DNA of 64,000 nt from JABSSA01 sp039984715 (GTDB lineage: Bacteria > Pseudomonadota > Alphaproteobacteria > Rhodobacterales > Rhodobacteraceae), in contig JBDWUA010000014.1 of assembly GCA_039984715.1 (NCBI GenBank), forward strand, positions 186,001-250,000, read 5' to 3'. Shown here piece by piece: positions 35,363-43,916 of this stretch. The position numbers were made by a program, and so were the translations under genes. Under the pieces are notes generated by a model, which saw only the letters and a program-made list of their open reading frames with translations, was not told the DNA's origin and ran no database searches. Within the stretch, counting starts at the first letter, position 1. Every line of letters begins with the position of its first letter.

Positions 35363-35481
35363 CGCGTCACAAGGGAACCCGAACGGAGCAATGTCAATAC
35401 GTTGTCAAAATTCCCCGATGTGTTCGCGCCGTTTCGTGGCACTGTCTTAAACATTGATTCGACACCCGAGGGGGAAATTCC

Positions 35482-36336
35482 ATGAGCTTAATGAAAACAT
35501 TGGCCAAAGTGGCCATCGGTGTTGCTGTTGCCAAAGGGGCCAGCAGCCTGATGAACAAGCAAAGCAGCGCCGGTGGCACTGGTTTAGGCGGTCTGCTTGG
35601 CGGGCTTGCTGGCGCAGCTGGCGGCAGTTCGGGTACTGGGTCGCCCTTTGGTGGCACGCACAGCCCAAGCGCAGCAGGCGCGGCCGGTGGTGGAAGCTTG
35701 CAGGACATGTTGGGTGGCCTTCTGGGTGGTGGTGCCGGTGGCAGCGCAGGCGGACTTGGTGGAATGTTGGAGCAACTTGGAGGCGGTGGCGCAAGTGGCG
35801 GCGGCGGTTTGCAAGATATGCTCGGCGGTTTGGCTGGTGCTGCTGGTGGCGGCGGATTATTGGGTGGCCTTGCCGGTGCGATGCAGAAACGACCAGCTTC
35901 GAATTCGGCCAGCTTTGGTGAAGTTTTGAATTCAAGTTTTGACCAAACGCCTCAAGCAACAATCGAACCGTCTGCGGATCAAGAAGCTGCCGCAGCATTG
36001 ATGTTGCGCGCCATGATCCAAGCGGCAAAGTCTGACGGCCAATTGGACGACGCAGAACAAGAAAAACTGGTTGGTCAATTGGGCGGCGATGTCGATCAAG
36101 AAGAAGCAGCCTTTGTGCGCAGCGAAATGCAAAAACCGGTTGATGTGCAATCGGTGATCAATGACACGCCTGCCGGTATGGGGGCCCAAGTTTACGCAAT
36201 GTCGCTTTTAGCCATCAATTTGGACAGCCAAAACGAAGCGAAGTACCTGCATTCACTGGCCCAAGGATATGGCCTTGATCCGGCGCAGGTAAACGACATC
36301 CATTCCCAATTGGGTGTTCCGTCGCTTTATACTTGA
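35482..36336 (+). CDS. DUF533 / TerB-like protein with glycine-rich N-terminus
   Basis: This 284-residue protein has an N-terminal hydrophobic helix (about residues 5-22), then about 110 residues dominated by Gly, Ala and Ser with repeated LGGLLGG and GGLQDMLGG units. A C-terminal helical DUF533/TerB-like domain runs from about residue 165 (AAAALMLRAMIQAAKSDGQL). It is likely inner-membrane associated; the function is unknown. The start is backed by GAGGGGGA. A strong hairpin follows its stop, and the fur-type gene begins 67 bases later. Confidence 0.82.
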   Translation: MSLMKTLAKVAIGVAVAKGASSLMNKQSSAGGTGLGGLLGGLAGAAGGSSGTGSPFGGTHSPSAAGAAGGGSLQDMLGGLLGGGAGGSAGGLGGMLEQLGGGGASGGGGLQDMLGGLAGAAGGGGLLGGLAGAMQKRPASNSASFGEVLNSSFDQTPQATIEPSADQEAAAALMLRAMIQAAKSDGQLDDAEQEKLVGQLGGDVDQEEAAFVRSEMQKPVDVQSVINDTPAGMGAQVYAMSLLAINLDSQNEAKYLHSLAQGYGLDPAQVNDIHSQLGVPSLYT

Positions 36337-36354
36337 ACAGGTTTGCAATCAAAG

Positions 36355-36379
36355 CGCGGGGGACGCATTGCCCCCCGCG
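36355..36379 (+). terminator. Strong GC-rich hairpin after DUF533 gene
   Basis: CGCGGGGG (36355-36362) pairs with CCCCCGCG (36372-36379) around a nine-base loop. It lies 18 bases after the DUF533 stop. No U-run follows, so it may be a Rho-assisted terminator or an mRNA-end stabiliser. Confidence 0.5.
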
Positions 36380-36402
36380 ATCTGGCCCGCTAAACGTCAA
36401 GT

Positions 36403-36819
36403 ATGACGCAACACCGCCAGACCATATCTGAACGCTGCACATCCAAAGGACTTCGCATGACCGGCCAACGCCGCATCATCGCGGATGTGCTTGAGGACGC
36501 CAAAGATCACCCCGATGTTGAAGAATTGTATCGACGTGCTTCGGCCATCGATTCCAATATCTCGCTCGCCACAGTGTATCGAACAGTTAAGTTGTTCGAA
36601 GAGGCCGGGATTCTGGACAAGCTGGAATTTGGCGATGGACGTGCGCGGTATGAGGATGCGGAACGCGATCACCATGACCATCTTATCGATATTTCGTCTG
36701 GTGAAGTTATCGAATTTGTGGACCCAGACATCGAAGCCCTTCAGGAAAAGATTGCAGACCGTCTTGGGTTTGAACTGAAAGGGCACCGTCTTGAGCTTTA
36801 TGGTGTGCGGCGCAAATAA
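36403..36819 (+). CDS. Fur family transcriptional regulator (Fur/Mur type)
   Basis: This 138-residue metal-sensing repressor has the winged-helix DNA-binding half with SLATVYRTVKLFEEAGIL and the regulatory metal block ERDHHDHLIDISSGEVIEF. The C-terminal GHRLELYGV follows. The HHDH cluster is present, but the CxxC pairs of structural-zinc Fur and Zur proteins are missing. In Rhodobacterales, proteins of this type act as Mur, responding to manganese, or as Fur. The metal cannot be decided from sequence. A partial motif TTTGCAATCAAA lies upstream near 36341-36352, which might be autoregulatory, but this is weak. Confidence 0.88.
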   Translation: MTQHRQTISERCTSKGLRMTGQRRIIADVLEDAKDHPDVEELYRRASAIDSNISLATVYRTVKLFEEAGILDKLEFGDGRARYEDAERDHHDHLIDISSGEVIEFVDPDIEALQEKIADRLGFELKGHRLELYGVRRK

Positions 36820-37000
36820 TGGGTTCCCTGCCCTAGACGACTATTTACCGGTTAATGTGAGAAGCCCAACGCGGTGAAAAGCGCCTGATCGGTCAACCAC
36901 GTGTTCAATGAACGAACCACCCTTGCACTTTCTCATTGTGAAGTGGACAAGGATGCAGCCTTAAGCACTGGTGCTTGAGCAGCTTTATTACGGCGGCCTC

Positions 37001-37879
37001 ATGCACATTATTCGCGCTATTCTCCTTATGATCTTTTCCATGGCGCTTTTGGCCCTGTCTGATCTGTTCATAAAACTCGCCGCAGGGCGTGCGTCTTTTG
37101 GTCAGATCATGCTGTATCTTAGCGTTGGGGGCTCCGCGTTGCTGGCGTTAAATGCTGTGATACAGCGTGCACCGATAATCAGTCGCGACTTTTTCCACCC
37201 GATGATCATGTTGCGCAACGCCTTTGAAATTATCGGCGGTATTGGGTTGGTTCTGGGTATTGCACTGGTCCCTTTGTCGACATTTGCCGCAATCATGCAA
37301 ATTGCGCCCATTTTGGTCGTTATGGGCGGCGCATTGTTTCTGGGGGAAACCGTCGGATGGCGTAGATGGGGCGCGGTTATTGTTGGGTTGATCGGGATGT
37401 TAATCGTACTTCGGCCCGGTACTGATGCCTTTTCCCCCAATGCGTTGTTTGCAGTGATGGGCGTTTGCGGCCTAGCCGGGCGGGATTTGGTGACACGGCT
37501 TGCACCGGCCCATTTGTCGTCCTCGACCCTTAGCACTTGGGGGTTTGCCTCAACCATACCAAGCGGTTTGGTTTACCTGTGGATCACGGGCGATCCGCTG
37601 ACGTCCGATCCAATCGCTCTTTGGCACATTGCCTTGGCGGTCTTGGTCACCACCACCGGATATCTGGCCGTAACAACCGCGATGCGCATGGCACCTGTGT
37701 CCGTTGTCTCGCCCTTTCGTTACACGCGCTTGGTCTTCACAACCAGCTTGGGCGTCTTGTTCCTTGGCGAACGACCAGACGGCGCAACACTGCTGGGGGC
37801 AGGCATTATCCTTTGTGCCGGGCTTTATACATTCTTGCGCGAACGCCGTTTGGCGCTTGCTGGCGACAAAACAGACTGA
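37001..37879 (+). CDS. EamA/DMT family transporter
   Basis: This 292-residue inner-membrane protein has ten helices in two EamA repeats, with LALSDLFIKLAAGRASFGQI near the start and VSPFRYTRLVFTTSLGVLFL near the end. ATG 37001 is preferred over GTG 36971 because the first helix begins there. The 181-base upstream gap (36820-37000) contains an imperfect palindrome with arms AAGCAC and GTGCTT near 36963-36976. No other gene was seen there. The substrate is unknown. Confidence 0.85.
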   Translation: MHIIRAILLMIFSMALLALSDLFIKLAAGRASFGQIMLYLSVGGSALLALNAVIQRAPIISRDFFHPMIMLRNAFEIIGGIGLVLGIALVPLSTFAAIMQIAPILVVMGGALFLGETVGWRRWGAVIVGLIGMLIVLRPGTDAFSPNALFAVMGVCGLAGRDLVTRLAPAHLSSSTLSTWGFASTIPSGLVYLWITGDPLTSDPIALWHIALAVLVTTTGYLAVTTAMRMAPVSVVSPFRYTRLVFTTSLGVLFLGERPDGATLLGAGIILCAGLYTFLRERRLALAGDKTD

Positions 37880-37998
37880 TCAAACCTAATTTCTGTTGTC
37901 AGATACGCCGCAAACCGATGTTAGCGGGAACATTGGGGTTTCATCCCCTGCTTTGCGACGGTAAGAGGCGCTGCAGCCTGACAGCGGAGATCCCTTTC

Positions 37999-39273
37999 AT
38001 GAGCACAATAATTGACATCCACGCGCGCGAAATCCTCGACAGCCGTGGCAATCCAACAGTCGAAGTCGACGTTACCCTAGAAGACGGCACAATCGGCCGT
38101 GCAGCCGTGCCATCCGGCGCGTCCACTGGCGCATACGAAGCCGTCGAAAAGCGTGATGGCGATATGCAACGCTACAAAGGCAAAGGCGTTTTAGAAGCCT
38201 GCACAGCCGTCAACGGCGAAATCGCCGAAGCATTGGTTGGCTATGACGTCACCGAGCAAGTCGAAATCGACAACGCGATGATCGAACTTGACGGAACAGA
38301 AAACAAAGCCCGCCTTGGCGCAAACGCCATTTTGGGCGTGTCGTTGGCCTCTGCCAAAGCAGCCGCCGATTGGACATCACAGCCGCTGTATCGCTATGTC
38401 GGCGGCACACAGGCGCGCGTCCTGCCCGTTCCAATGATGAACATCATCAATGGTGGCGAACACGCCGACAATCCAATCGACATTCAGGAATTCATGATCA
38501 TGCCGGTTGTTGCAGACAGCATCAGCCACGCCGTTCGCATGGGATCCGAGGTGTTCCACACCTTGAAAAAAGAACTGTCCGACGCGGGTCTGTCCACAGG
38601 TATCGGCGACGAAGGTGGGTTTGCTCCAAACCTCAATTCGACACGGGATGCGTTGGATTTCGTTCTGAAATCCATCGAAAAAGCAGGCTATGCACCGGGC
38701 GAAGATATCTATCTCGCGCTCGATTGTGCGGCGACTGAATACTATAAAGACGGCTCGTATATCTTTGCTGGTGAAGGGAAAACTCTTTCATCCGATGAAA
38801 ACGTTTCCTACCTTGAGGCACTCGTAAACGACTATCCGATCATCTCAATCGAAGATGGGTGTTCCGAAGACGACTGGGACGGTTGGAAAGCGTTGACTGA
38901 TACGTTGGGTAACCGCTGTCAGTTGGTTGGTGACGATTTGTTTGTGACCAACCCGACCCGCTTGGCGATGGGAATCGAAAAAGGGTCTGCAAATTCGATG
39001 CTCGTCAAAGTGAACCAAATCGGAACACTGACCGAGACGTTGAAAGCTGTCGAAATGGCCCACCGTGCCGGTATGACCAACGTTATGTCGCACCGTTCGG
39101 GTGAAACCGAAGACGCGACAATTGCTGATTTGGCTGTTGCGACCAATTGCGGGCAGATCAAAACCGGGTCTTTGGCACGTTCTGACCGGTTGGCCAAATA
39201 CAACCAATTGATCCGCATCGAAGAATCCTTGGGCAGCTCCGCAGAATATGCGGGCCGTTCAATCCTGCGCTGA
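37999..39273 (+). CDS. eno: Enolase
   Basis: This 424-residue glycolytic enzyme interconverts 2-phosphoglycerate and phosphoenolpyruvate and is a usual RNA-degradosome partner in other bacteria. Family landmarks are DIHAREILDSRGNPTVEVDV at the start, the metal ligands in LDCAATEYY, SIEDGCSEDDW and LVGDDLFVTN, the catalytic lysine in LVKVNQIGTLTE, and MSHRSGETED. ATG 37999 has GCGGAGA upstream; the frame extends far into the previous gene without similarity. A GGGG-TTTCAT-CCCC hairpin lies in the leader near 37935-37948. The stop overlaps the next GNAT start by one base. Confidence 0.98.
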   Translation: MSTIIDIHAREILDSRGNPTVEVDVTLEDGTIGRAAVPSGASTGAYEAVEKRDGDMQRYKGKGVLEACTAVNGEIAEALVGYDVTEQVEIDNAMIELDGTENKARLGANAILGVSLASAKAAADWTSQPLYRYVGGTQARVLPVPMMNIINGGEHADNPIDIQEFMIMPVVADSISHAVRMGSEVFHTLKKELSDAGLSTGIGDEGGFAPNLNSTRDALDFVLKSIEKAGYAPGEDIYLALDCAATEYYKDGSYIFAGEGKTLSSDENVSYLEALVNDYPIISIEDGCSEDDWDGWKALTDTLGNRCQLVGDDLFVTNPTRLAMGIEKGSANSMLVKVNQIGTLTETLKAVEMAHRAGMTNVMSHRSGETEDATIADLAVATNCGQIKTGSLARSDRLAKYNQLIRIEESLGSSAEYAGRSILR

Positions 39274-39788
39274 TGAAAATCCGGCGGGCGATACAAGCTG
39301 ATCTGGCTGATGTCGCCCGTCTGTGCTGGGATTACCGGGCATTTCTGGCAACCCGCATTGACCATGTTCCAGACATTCTTGAAAAATACTATGCCAAGGA
39401 CTCGTATGCAGCCTTAATGGCTGACCTTCCACGCATTCACGCACGTCCAAAGGGCGACATCTTGGTTGTCGATCTGGACGGACAAATCGCGGGCTGCGCA
39501 ATGTATTACGAACACAGCCCCAACACTTGCGAAATCAAACGCATCTTCTTGGATGAAGCAGCGCGCGGAACTGGCGCTGCATCGGCATTGATCAAGGATG
39601 CCATGGCGCGCGCAGCACAAGATGGCCACACGCGCATGGTTCTGGATACAATTCACACCCTGCACGAGGCGATAGGTTTATACGAACGCCTTGGTTTTAA
39701 ACCCTGTGCCCCGTTCTATGATCCTGACCCCGCCTATGTTCACACACTGCGTTTTATGGATTATGCGCTGAACCGCGTCGGATCATAA
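39273..39788 (+). CDS. GNAT family N-acetyltransferase
   Basis: This 171-residue acetyltransferase has the acetyl-CoA site IFLDEAARGTGAASALIKDA (about residues 91-110) and the later AIGLYERLGFKPCAPFYD. It is coupled to eno through a TGATG overlap, so it probably shares the eno transcript. The acceptor is unknown. Its 3' end overlaps the convergent FAD oxidoreductase gene by 28 bases. Confidence 0.88.
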   Translation: MKIRRAIQADLADVARLCWDYRAFLATRIDHVPDILEKYYAKDSYAALMADLPRIHARPKGDILVVDLDGQIAGCAMYYEHSPNTCEIKRIFLDEAARGTGAASALIKDAMARAAQDGHTRMVLDTIHTLHEAIGLYERLGFKPCAPFYDPDPAYVHTLRFMDYALNRVGS

Positions 39789-40828
39789 GGCGCTAGCAAA
39801 TCTGCTGCTTCATTGCTCATGGAGTGACCCAACACTTTTGGGGCCAGCAATTGCGCGGAAATAGCGGCCAAGGTTATTCCGGAATGCATCACGGCGACAA
39901 ATAACCCGTCTGGTCCAATCGCACCAATTGCGGGCAAGTTATCTTGAGGCATGGGTCGGTTTGCTTGCATGATCCGATCCCAGTCCATGGAAACATCAGG
40001 CAATAATCCCTTCAACCGATCCATGGCGTCCTGGGCCAAGCCCATCACATCAGAGCCAATGGTACTCGATGTGTCAGCCTGATGGTGTGCCGCCAGCGGT
40101 GCCCACAGGTGACCATCATTATCTTGGCGCACTTCTTGGTTGGCACTTGCGATAACGTGCGTCAAAACGGGCGGAACGGGACGCGTACGCAGCATCAACC
40201 CCGGTCGGGTCAGCATCGGAAACTCAATACCAATCGTGTTCAGGCAATGCGCAACACCTGTCCCGGCAGCCAAGACAACGCGATCCGCGTGAAACTGCCC
40301 CATATCCGTTTCGACACCCGTTATCTGACCATCATCGTGCAGTAGGTTGCGCACAGTTGCGCCCTGTAACACTTTAACCTTACGTGCTTTTCCTAACAGT
40401 TCGTTGATAACAGCACTTGGATTTGCCACCCCTTCAGTTTGAAACCACAACGCCTGATTTGGCGCGTTGATAAGCGGTTCCAAGTCTTGGATTTGTTTCC
40501 GATCCACCAAATCCGCGCGATAACCAATTACTTCAAACGCAGCTTTCTGTGCCTCTAAGCTGGGTTCAGCCACATCCCAACACAAACTGCCTTGCCATGT
40601 TAGATGATCGCCAAATCCAAATTGATGCCATGCCTCAATTCCGGATTGGCGCAAGCGAAAGTGATGTTCGTTTAAATAGAACGACGCATTGATCCACCCA
40701 AAGGATGCCGCAGTTGCGCCTGACCCAAGCGCGCGACCTTCAATGATCAGAACCTCCGCGCCATCCTTATCCAATTGATAAGCCAACGCAGCACCAATTA
40801 TCCCACCGCCAACGATTATGACTCGCAT
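39761..40828 (-). CDS. FAD-dependent oxidoreductase (DAO family)
   Basis: This 355-residue flavoenzyme opens with the dinucleotide-binding fold VIIVGGGIIGAALAYQLDKDG and a DAO-type GSGATAASFGWINASF. The late block IGAIGPDGLFVAVMHSGITL contacts FAD at the C-terminal side. It resembles D-amino-acid dehydrogenase or glycine oxidase enzymes that act on amines, but the substrate is not determinable. It is transcribed alone and is divergent from the cupin gene by 38 bases. Confidence 0.85.
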   Translation of the reverse strand: MRVIIVGGGIIGAALAYQLDKDGAEVLIIEGRALGSGATAASFGWINASFYLNEHHFRLRQSGIEAWHQFGFGDHLTWQGSLCWDVAEPSLEAQKAAFEVIGYRADLVDRKQIQDLEPLINAPNQALWFQTEGVANPSAVINELLGKARKVKVLQGATVRNLLHDDGQITGVETDMGQFHADRVVLAAGTGVAHCLNTIGIEFPMLTRPGLMLRTRPVPPVLTHVIASANQEVRQDNDGHLWAPLAAHHQADTSSTIGSDVMGLAQDAMDRLKGLLPDVSMDWDRIMQANRPMPQDNLPAIGAIGPDGLFVAVMHSGITLAAISAQLLAPKVLGHSMSNEAADLLAPYDPTRFSA

Positions 40829-40866
40829 TGCTTGCCCCCCTTGTTACCAGAGATTAACTTGCAAAA

Positions 40867-41286
40867 ATGAACGCGCAACAGATCATCGATCACCTTGACC
40901 TAAGCCCGCATCCAGAAGGCGGGTATTACCGCCAGACATGGGGTGCAGACGGGCCAGATCGCCCCAGTGGGACATGTATTTATTTCTTGCTGAAAGCCGG
41001 CCAGAAAAGCCATTGGCACAAAATTGATGCAACAGAAATCTGGTTATATCATGCAGGTGCGCCGTTGATCTTATCGCTTAGCCCTTCGGATCAGGGACCC
41101 GCACAAGACCATCTTTTGACCCCAGATTTGCTGGAAGGCGCGCCGCAGATCATTGTGCCCAAAGATCATTGGCAAGCGGCTCAAAGCACCGGCGACTGGA
41201 CATTGGTCAGCTGTACCGTTTCCCCCGGCTTTCAATTCGAAGGGTTCACGCTTGCCGATCCCGGTTTTGACATCCCGGGCGCATAG
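40867..41286 (+). CDS. DUF985 family cupin
   Basis: This 139-residue single-domain cupin has the DUF985 opening LDLSPHPEGGYYRQTW and the cupin core SHWHKIDATEIWLYHAGAPL, which supplies likely metal-binding His and Glu residues, and the closing SCTVSPGFQFEGFTL. Related proteins bind sugar nucleotides or are epimerase-like; the function here is unknown. It ends 80 bases before the convergent anmK stop. Confidence 0.88.
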   Translation: MNAQQIIDHLDLSPHPEGGYYRQTWGADGPDRPSGTCIYFLLKAGQKSHWHKIDATEIWLYHAGAPLILSLSPSDQGPAQDHLLTPDLLEGAPQIIVPKDHWQAAQSTGDWTLVSCTVSPGFQFEGFTLADPGFDIPGA

Positions 41287-41366
41287 GTTGATCTTCACAT
41301 GTTCTCGGGCACGTAAGCTACCTTGTTGGTATCGACCACGCATCACATTAGGTCCTTGAAATGCCG

Positions 41367-42491
41367 TTAAACGTTGGTCTGCGCGAGGTTTGGAACACTG
41401 ATTGTTCCCCCACCAACAGCGGCACTGACACCCGTCGTCGACGGGCATGACGTCGGCAATCCGCGTGCAACTCTGACTGCAAGATAAGCAAAAGCCTGCG
41501 CTTCAAGCATGTCACCGTCTAGTCCGACTTTCTCAATCGGGTGAACCGGGCAATCCAGCGACACATCAAGCATCTGCATAAGCACCGGATTGTGACGCCC
41601 TCCACCTGTAACAAGAACCTGTTCAGGCGATGATAGGCAATGTTGTAAACCATGCGCCACAGAGGCCGCGCACATCGCGGTCAAGGTCGCAGCGGCATCA
41701 GCGTTGTTCAGCATTGCAACCTCGCGATAGATATCGCCAAAGTCATTACGATCCAGCGATTTGGGCGGCACGCGCGAAAAATACGTTTCGGCCAAAAAGG
41801 TCTCAAGCGCGCCTTGAGCAACTGTACCAGACGCCGCAATCTGTCCATCCGCATCAAAATCCAATCCAAGGCGGGACTTGACCAGATCATTGATCGGTGC
41901 GTTAGCCGGACCTGTATCAAAGGCCAACAATGCACCCGGCGCTTCTGGTGAATGAACTGATGGATCAATCCACGTCAAATTACCGACGCCGCCCAAATTC
42001 AGGAATGCAATCGGCGCGCTTGCCTTGATCCACCGTGCACAGGCAAAATGAAAGAACGGAGCCAAGGGCGCGCCCTCGCCGCCCAGCTTTACATCCGCAC
42101 TGCGAAAGTCTGAAACCACCGGACGATTCAAAGCATCAGCCAATGCTTGACCATCGCCAATCTGAAGCGTGCGTTTTTCACGTGGTGCATGTGCCAGTGT
42201 TTGCCCATGAAACCCAATGATCTCTGCGTCGTCAAAGCTGCTTAGAACATCAAGATGAACCCGTTGAACCACGTCCAACGCACGATCCACTGATGGTCCA
42301 CGCCAAGCGCCAAGCGCGTCATGCAAAACTTGCCGATCTTCCGGCGAATAGCTTCGATAATCACTTCGACCAAAGGAATGAATGTCGACGCCATCCGTTT
42401 CAATCACGGCAGCATCAACCCCATCCAATGACGTCCCGCTCATTGCACCAAGCGCTTGAACCACTGCCCTTTTGTCTCTGAGACGTTTCAT
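41367..42491 (-). CDS. anmK: Anhydro-N-acetylmuramic acid kinase
   Basis: This 374-residue kinase recycles cell-wall anhydro-MurNAc, cleaving the anhydro ring and adding phosphate to give MurNAc-6-P. The start ALGAMSGTSLDGVDAA is diagnostic, and the FLNLGGVGNLTW, LAFDTGPANAPIND and VTGGGRHNPVLM blocks follow in order. ATG 42491 with AAGGAAAA upstream is chosen over the much longer frame. It is divergent from tyrS by 66 bases. MurQ is not in the window. Confidence 0.95.
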   Translation of the reverse strand: MKRLRDKRAVVQALGAMSGTSLDGVDAAVIETDGVDIHSFGRSDYRSYSPEDRQVLHDALGAWRGPSVDRALDVVQRVHLDVLSSFDDAEIIGFHGQTLAHAPREKRTLQIGDGQALADALNRPVVSDFRSADVKLGGEGAPLAPFFHFACARWIKASAPIAFLNLGGVGNLTWIDPSVHSPEAPGALLAFDTGPANAPINDLVKSRLGLDFDADGQIAASGTVAQGALETFLAETYFSRVPPKSLDRNDFGDIYREVAMLNNADAAATLTAMCAASVAHGLQHCLSSPEQVLVTGGGRHNPVLMQMLDVSLDCPVHPIEKVGLDGDMLEAQAFAYLAVRVARGLPTSCPSTTGVSAAVGGGTISVPNLAQTNV

Positions 42492-42557
42492 GGTCTTTTC
42501 CTTTGTTGATCCGCCTTCTATAGATTGCCGGATCAAAAGCCCCAAGGACAAGATACG

Positions 42558-43811
42558 ATGGCCTACACCGCAAAATCCGATTTTCTGCATATCATGCAGA
42601 GCCGGGGCTTTCTGGCCGATTGCACGGACCTGGAAGCCTTAGACGAAAAACTTCTTTCTGGACCGCAAACGGCCTATATTGGCTATGATGCAACCGCTGC
42701 TTCGCTGCATGTTGGGCATCAGATGAACATCATGGTGTTGCGTTGGTTTCAAAAGACCGGAAATAAACCAATCACATTGATGGGCGGTGGCACCACCAAG
42801 GTCGGCGACCCCTCTTTCCGCTCTGACGAACGGCCTTTGCTGGACGATTCCGCAATCGATGCGAACATTGCTCGCATGCAAAAAGCGTTCGCCGCATTCC
42901 TGAACTATGGCGACGCCCCGTCTGATGCGGTCATGTTGAATAACGCGGAATGGTTGGAAGGTTTAAATTACCTCGATTTCCTGCGCGACATTGGGCGGCA
43001 CTTTTCGGTGAACCGTATGTTGTCATTTGAATCGGTGAAATCGCGGTTGGATCGTGAACAGTCGCTGTCGTTTCTCGAATTCAACTACATGATCTTGCAA
43101 GCCTATGACTTTATGGAGCTTAACCGCCGTCACGACTGCCTGTTGCAGATGGGTGGATCGGATCAATGGGGCAATATCGTCAATGGTATTGATCTGACAC
43201 GCCGTGTCATCGAACACGAAGTGTACGGCCTGACGACGCCTTTGCTGACCACGTCAGACGGACGTAAAATGGGGAAAAGCCAAGGCGGCGCTGTCTGGTT
43301 GAATGCCGACATGCTCAGCCCCTACGAATACTGGCAGTTCTGGCGCAATACCACGGACGCAGATGTGGGTCGCTTCCTCAAGCTGTTCACAGAAGTCCCA
43401 CTTGATGAATGTGAGCGCCTTGGTGCTTTGGAAGGGTCAGAAATCAACGAAGCCAAAGCTCGTCTGGCCAACGAAGTAACAACCATTCTGCATGGCGCAG
43501 AGGCGGCCCAAGCCGCGTCAGACACAGCGCGCGAAGTGTTTGAAAAAGGTGGCGTTGGCGAAGACCTCCCAACCCTTGCGCTTACGGTTGCAGACATCGC
43601 CGACGGAATCAGTCTTGCACAATTGTTTGTCAGATCTGGCCTTGCTCAATCCGGCAAAGATGCCAAGCGTTTGATCAAAGAAGGTGGTGCCAAGTTGGAC
43701 GATGCGGCCGTTGCCAATCCGGGTCAAATCTTTGACGCATCCAGCTTCGGCAACCCGATCAAATTAAGCGCCGGCAAAAAACGTCACGCGCTAGTCGTTT
43801 TCAACAAATAA
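42558..43811 (+). CDS. tyrS: Tyrosyl-tRNA synthetase
   Basis: This 417-residue class I synthetase joins tyrosine to tRNA-Tyr. The HIGH motif is HVGH (residues 51-54) after YIGYDATAASL, the KMSKS loop is KMGKS in DGRKMGKSQGG, and a C-terminal S4 RNA-binding domain starts near residue 350 (SLAQLFVRSGLAQSGKDAKR). ATG 42558 has AAGGA about ten bases upstream; an in-frame TTG at 42525 is less likely. It faces lpxB across 105 bases containing a hairpin. Confidence 0.97.
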   Translation: MAYTAKSDFLHIMQSRGFLADCTDLEALDEKLLSGPQTAYIGYDATAASLHVGHQMNIMVLRWFQKTGNKPITLMGGGTTKVGDPSFRSDERPLLDDSAIDANIARMQKAFAAFLNYGDAPSDAVMLNNAEWLEGLNYLDFLRDIGRHFSVNRMLSFESVKSRLDREQSLSFLEFNYMILQAYDFMELNRRHDCLLQMGGSDQWGNIVNGIDLTRRVIEHEVYGLTTPLLTTSDGRKMGKSQGGAVWLNADMLSPYEYWQFWRNTTDADVGRFLKLFTEVPLDECERLGALEGSEINEAKARLANEVTTILHGAEAAQAASDTAREVFEKGGVGEDLPTLALTVADIADGISLAQLFVRSGLAQSGKDAKRLIKEGGAKLDDAAVANPGQIFDASSFGNPIKLSAGKKRHALVVFNK

Positions 43812-43820
43812 TGCCGCTTC

Positions 43821-43850
43821 GTCTTGTCCTCTCGCAAGAGCGGACAAGAC
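43821..43850. terminator. Hairpin between convergent tyrS and lpxB
   Basis: A perfect 9-bp stem, GTCTTGTCC (43821-43829) with GGACAAGAC (43842-43850), surrounds a short loop. It lies ten bases after the tyrS stop and between convergent genes, so it could end both transcripts. U-runs are weak on both sides. Confidence 0.55.
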
Positions 43851-43916
43851 AGGCAACACCTGCATCCGTCGTACCAACCACGATAAGAAATGCGCGCACT
43901 TGTGCGCTCAATAAGG

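Noticed and set aside
35584..35929. Repeated DNA words considered as a CRISPR-like or satellite array
   Set aside because: They encode the Gly-rich tract of the DUF533 protein, with no regular spacer length.
36963..36976. AAGCAC/GTGCTT palindrome before the third EamA gene as an operator
   Set aside because: It is short, has a two-base centre and no supporting promoter boxes, so it is noted only in the gene entry.
37537..37998. Long upstream extension of the eno frame
   Set aside because: It overlaps the EamA transporter in another frame and shows no enolase similarity. ATG 37999 is the family start.
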